Source: Desulfuromonadales bacterium C00003068
GTDB taxonomy: Bacteria > Desulfobacterota > Desulfuromonadia > Desulfuromonadales > Desulfuromonadaceae
Assembly (NCBI GenBank): GCA_001751155.1
Contig: MAXR01000008.1
Coordinates: 1-7,649, forward strand
DNA: 7,649 nt
Direction of reading: 5' to 3'
Both the position numbers and the translations under genes were made by a program. Position 1 is the stretch's first letter. Each line of letters begins with the position of its first letter. The notes beneath the pieces are model-generated. The model had not been told where the DNA came from, did not search any database, and saw only the letters and a program-made list of their open reading frames with translations. Of the stretch, positions 6,689 through 7,649 are shown one piece after another.

Positions 6689-7234
6689 ATGCAATTACAA
6701 GTAAGTGAAATTAAAGAATCCGGCGCGGAATTAGAAATTGAAGAATCTGCATCTCATTTTTCCGCGTTAGCGGATTTGGAGCAGGGTGGTGTGTGTACCT
6801 TTCTTTCACCTGTTGTTGTGACGTTAAATGTTCACAAGATTAGCGGCATGGTTGAGATCCAAGGGCGTATTGCTACCGAGGTTGAGATACCATGTAAGCG
6901 TTGCCTAGCTCCAACTCAACGAAACATTAATGCAAGTTTCCATCAGACTTATGTGGATGAATTACCACAGGTTTCTGGTGATGATGGTGAAGAGCTTGAG
7001 CTGTCTGCTGCTGAAATGGGACTTGAATTGTTCACCGAAGGTTGCATTGACATTACTGAGGAGATTCAGCAACAAGTTCTTCTTCTTTTGCCCGATCATC
7101 CCCTTTGTGATGAGCAGTGTAAGGGTTTGTGTTTAGAGTGTGGTGTTAACCTCAATAGTGCACAATGTAATTGTGCTGACGCAAAGGTTAGTATCAACTT
7201 TGCTGTACTTAAAGATTTTAAGGTTGAAAAGTAG
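6689..7234 (+). CDS. yceD: YceD/DUF177 family protein, 23S rRNA accumulation factor
   Basis: A 181-residue cytoplasmic protein of the DUF177 family, found next to rpmF in many bacteria. Family members are linked to accumulation of 23S rRNA and so to large-subunit assembly; the molecular action is not settled. The conserved CxxCL element is at 69-73 (CKRCL), and the family's C-terminal block is at 136-154 (DHPLC, CKGLC, CGVNLN). The cysteines are well placed for metal binding: C69, C72, C140, C144, C148, C151, C160 and C162. The middle (93-115) is acidic, with DDGEEELEL-type composition. The start ATG follows a weak Shine-Dalgarno (TTAGG, 6676-6680) at 8 bases and lies just after the strong promoter, which supports it. 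The next gene, rpmF, is 132 bases downstream, an unusually wide gap for this pair. Confidence 0.9.
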   Translation: MQLQVSEIKESGAELEIEESASHFSALADLEQGGVCTFLSPVVVTLNVHKISGMVEIQGRIATEVEIPCKRCLAPTQRNINASFHQTYVDELPQVSGDDGEELELSAAEMGLELFTEGCIDITEEIQQQVLLLLPDHPLCDEQCKGLCLECGVNLNSAQCNCADAKVSINFAVLKDFKVEK

Positions 7235-7259
7235 AGTCAAATCGGTTTACTTTTGTTCG

Positions 7260-7285
7260 GTTATTGATGCTGGGTCATCAATAGC
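7260..7285 (+). other. Stable hairpin in the yceD-rpmF gap
   Basis: TATTGATG (7262-7269) and CATCAATA (7276-7283) form a perfect eight-base stem. It extends to ten pairs through a T-G wobble and an outer G-C, around a six-base loop CTGGGT. No T-tract follows, so it is not an ordinary intrinsic terminator. It may be an RNA processing or stability element that sets the amounts of YceD and L32 separately, or a leader structure for rpmF. I do not recognise it as a known ribosomal protein leader. Confidence 0.5.
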
Positions 7286-7351
7286 AATATATAGCCATGA
7301 TCATTGTTGATAAATAATCAATGGCGTCACATTTTAAAATAGATACAGAAT

Positions 7352-7357
7352 AAGGAG
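7352..7357 (+). promoter_or_regulatory. Strong ribosome binding site for rpmF
   Basis: AAGGAG lies 9 bases before ATG 7367. It is the best Shine-Dalgarno sequence in the window, as expected for a ribosomal protein gene. Confidence 0.8.
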
Positions 7358-7366
7358 ATTCAGTCC

Positions 7367-7546
7367 ATGGCAGTGCCAAAGAAAAAGACTTCAAAATCAA
7401 GACGTGATATGCGTCGTGCTCATGATTCATTGACCGCACCAGGTCTGTCAACTTGCCCTCAGTGTGATGAGCCTAAGCAACCTCACCGTGCTTGTGGTAG
7501 CTGTGGTTTTTATAAAGACCGTAACGTTCTCGGAACTGAGGACTAG
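7367..7546 (+). CDS. rpmF: Ribosomal protein L32 (bL32), zinc-binding four-cysteine form
   Basis: A 59-residue large-subunit ribosomal protein, beginning [20 protein letters not shown], the conserved basic N-terminus of bL32 that contacts 23S rRNA. A zinc-ribbon follows, with C30 and C33 (CPQC) and C44 and C47 (CGSC). All four ligands are present, so this is the C+ form, which contrasts with the cysteine-free E. coli protein. The length is normal. The protein ends in an acidic NVLGTED tail. It sits between yceD and plsX, the usual order. A full-strength Shine-Dalgarno precedes it, and plsX starts 9 bases after its stop, so the two are surely cotranscribed. Bacteria often carry a second cysteine-free L32 for zinc limitation; none is in this window. 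Confidence 0.97.
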   Translation: MAVPKKKTSKSRRDMRRAHDSLTAPGLSTCPQCDEPKQPHRACGSCGFYKDRNVLGTED

Positions 7547-7555
7547 GTTTCCTTG

Positions 7556-7649
7556 ATGAAATCAATTGTTGTCGCAGTTGATGCCATGGGTACTGATAAT
7601 GCTCCTGCCGTTGAGGTAGAGGGTGCTGTTGCTGCTGCTCGTAAATGGG
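7556..7649 (+). CDS. plsX: PlsX phosphate acyltransferase (3'-truncated by window edge)
   Basis: Only the first 31 codons are present. PlsX makes acyl-phosphate from acyl-ACP, the first step of the PlsX/PlsY route to phosphatidic acid, at the cytoplasmic face of the membrane. The N-terminus (residues 5-25) carries VAVDAMGTDNAP followed by VEVEGAVAAAR, which matches the family. The usual DAMGGD motif reads DAMGTD here, with threonine replacing the second glycine. The start is ATG 7556, 9 bases after the rpmF stop. Its Shine-Dalgarno is weak (AGG at 7545-7547, overlapping the rpmF stop), which suggests translational coupling to rpmF. A TTG at 7553 is an alternative in-frame start that would add one residue. 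The identity is secure from the motif and the position after rpmF. Confidence 0.92.
   Translation, partial: MKSIVVAVDAMGTDNAPAVEVEGAVAAARKW

Noticed and set aside
6930..7136. A 68-codon + strand frame inside yceD
   Set aside because: It overlaps the conserved cysteine block of YceD in another frame, and its protein looks random.
1..7649. CRISPR array, insertion sequence, tRNA/rRNA gene, or defence/toxin-antitoxin island
   Set aside because: No regularly spaced repeats, transposase-like proteins, terminal inverted repeats, cloverleaf sequences or recognisable defence domains were seen. The AddAB-like pair and FxsA have housekeeping or uncertain roles, and their proximity alone does not make a defence system.

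Overview
This window looks like ordinary chromosome from a Gram-negative bacterium of moderate GC content, most probably a member of the Desulfuromonadales or a related deltaproteobacterial lineage. Three things point that way: a four-cysteine zinc-ribbon form of ribosomal protein L32 (the E. coli-type protein lacks these cysteines), the yceD-rpmF-plsX gene order, and a PlsX N-terminus ending in EVEGAVAAAR. This placement rests on remembered family features, not on a search, and is tentative. A gammaproteobacterium is less likely because of the L32 type.

Left part (1-5010): two genes on the + strand, overlapping by one base, encode an AddAB-like helicase-nuclease for double-strand break repair. 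The first is the C-terminal ~537 residues of an AddB-like protein, with an intact PD-(D/E)XK nuclease and the four cysteines of an iron-sulfur staple. The second is a complete 1131-residue AddA-like protein, with all UvrD/Rep helicase motifs and its own C-terminal nuclease. A separate gene for a small class I SAM-dependent methyltransferase follows (5095-5721).

Middle part (5739-6688): an fxsA-like membrane protein gene lies on the - strand, convergent with the methyltransferase and only 17 bases from it. Between fxsA and the next gene are about 550 AT-rich bases without a recognisable gene. They hold candidate promoters in both directions, several small dyads, a tiny ORF followed by a weak terminator-like hairpin and T-tract, and a near-consensus sigma70 promoter at the right edge.

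Right part (6689-7649): this is the conserved yceD (DUF177) - rpmF (L32) - plsX (start only) cluster, which links ribosome synthesis to phospholipid synthesis. A 132-base gap with a good hairpin separates yceD from rpmF, while plsX follows rpmF after 9 bases.

I found no mobile element, CRISPR array, tRNA/rRNA gene, toxin-antitoxin pair or defence island, and nothing I would call a new system. The points most worth checking are the unexplained fxsA-yceD intergenic region, the hairpin before rpmF, the altered PlsX DAMG-T-D motif, and the paired dyads before the methyltransferase.
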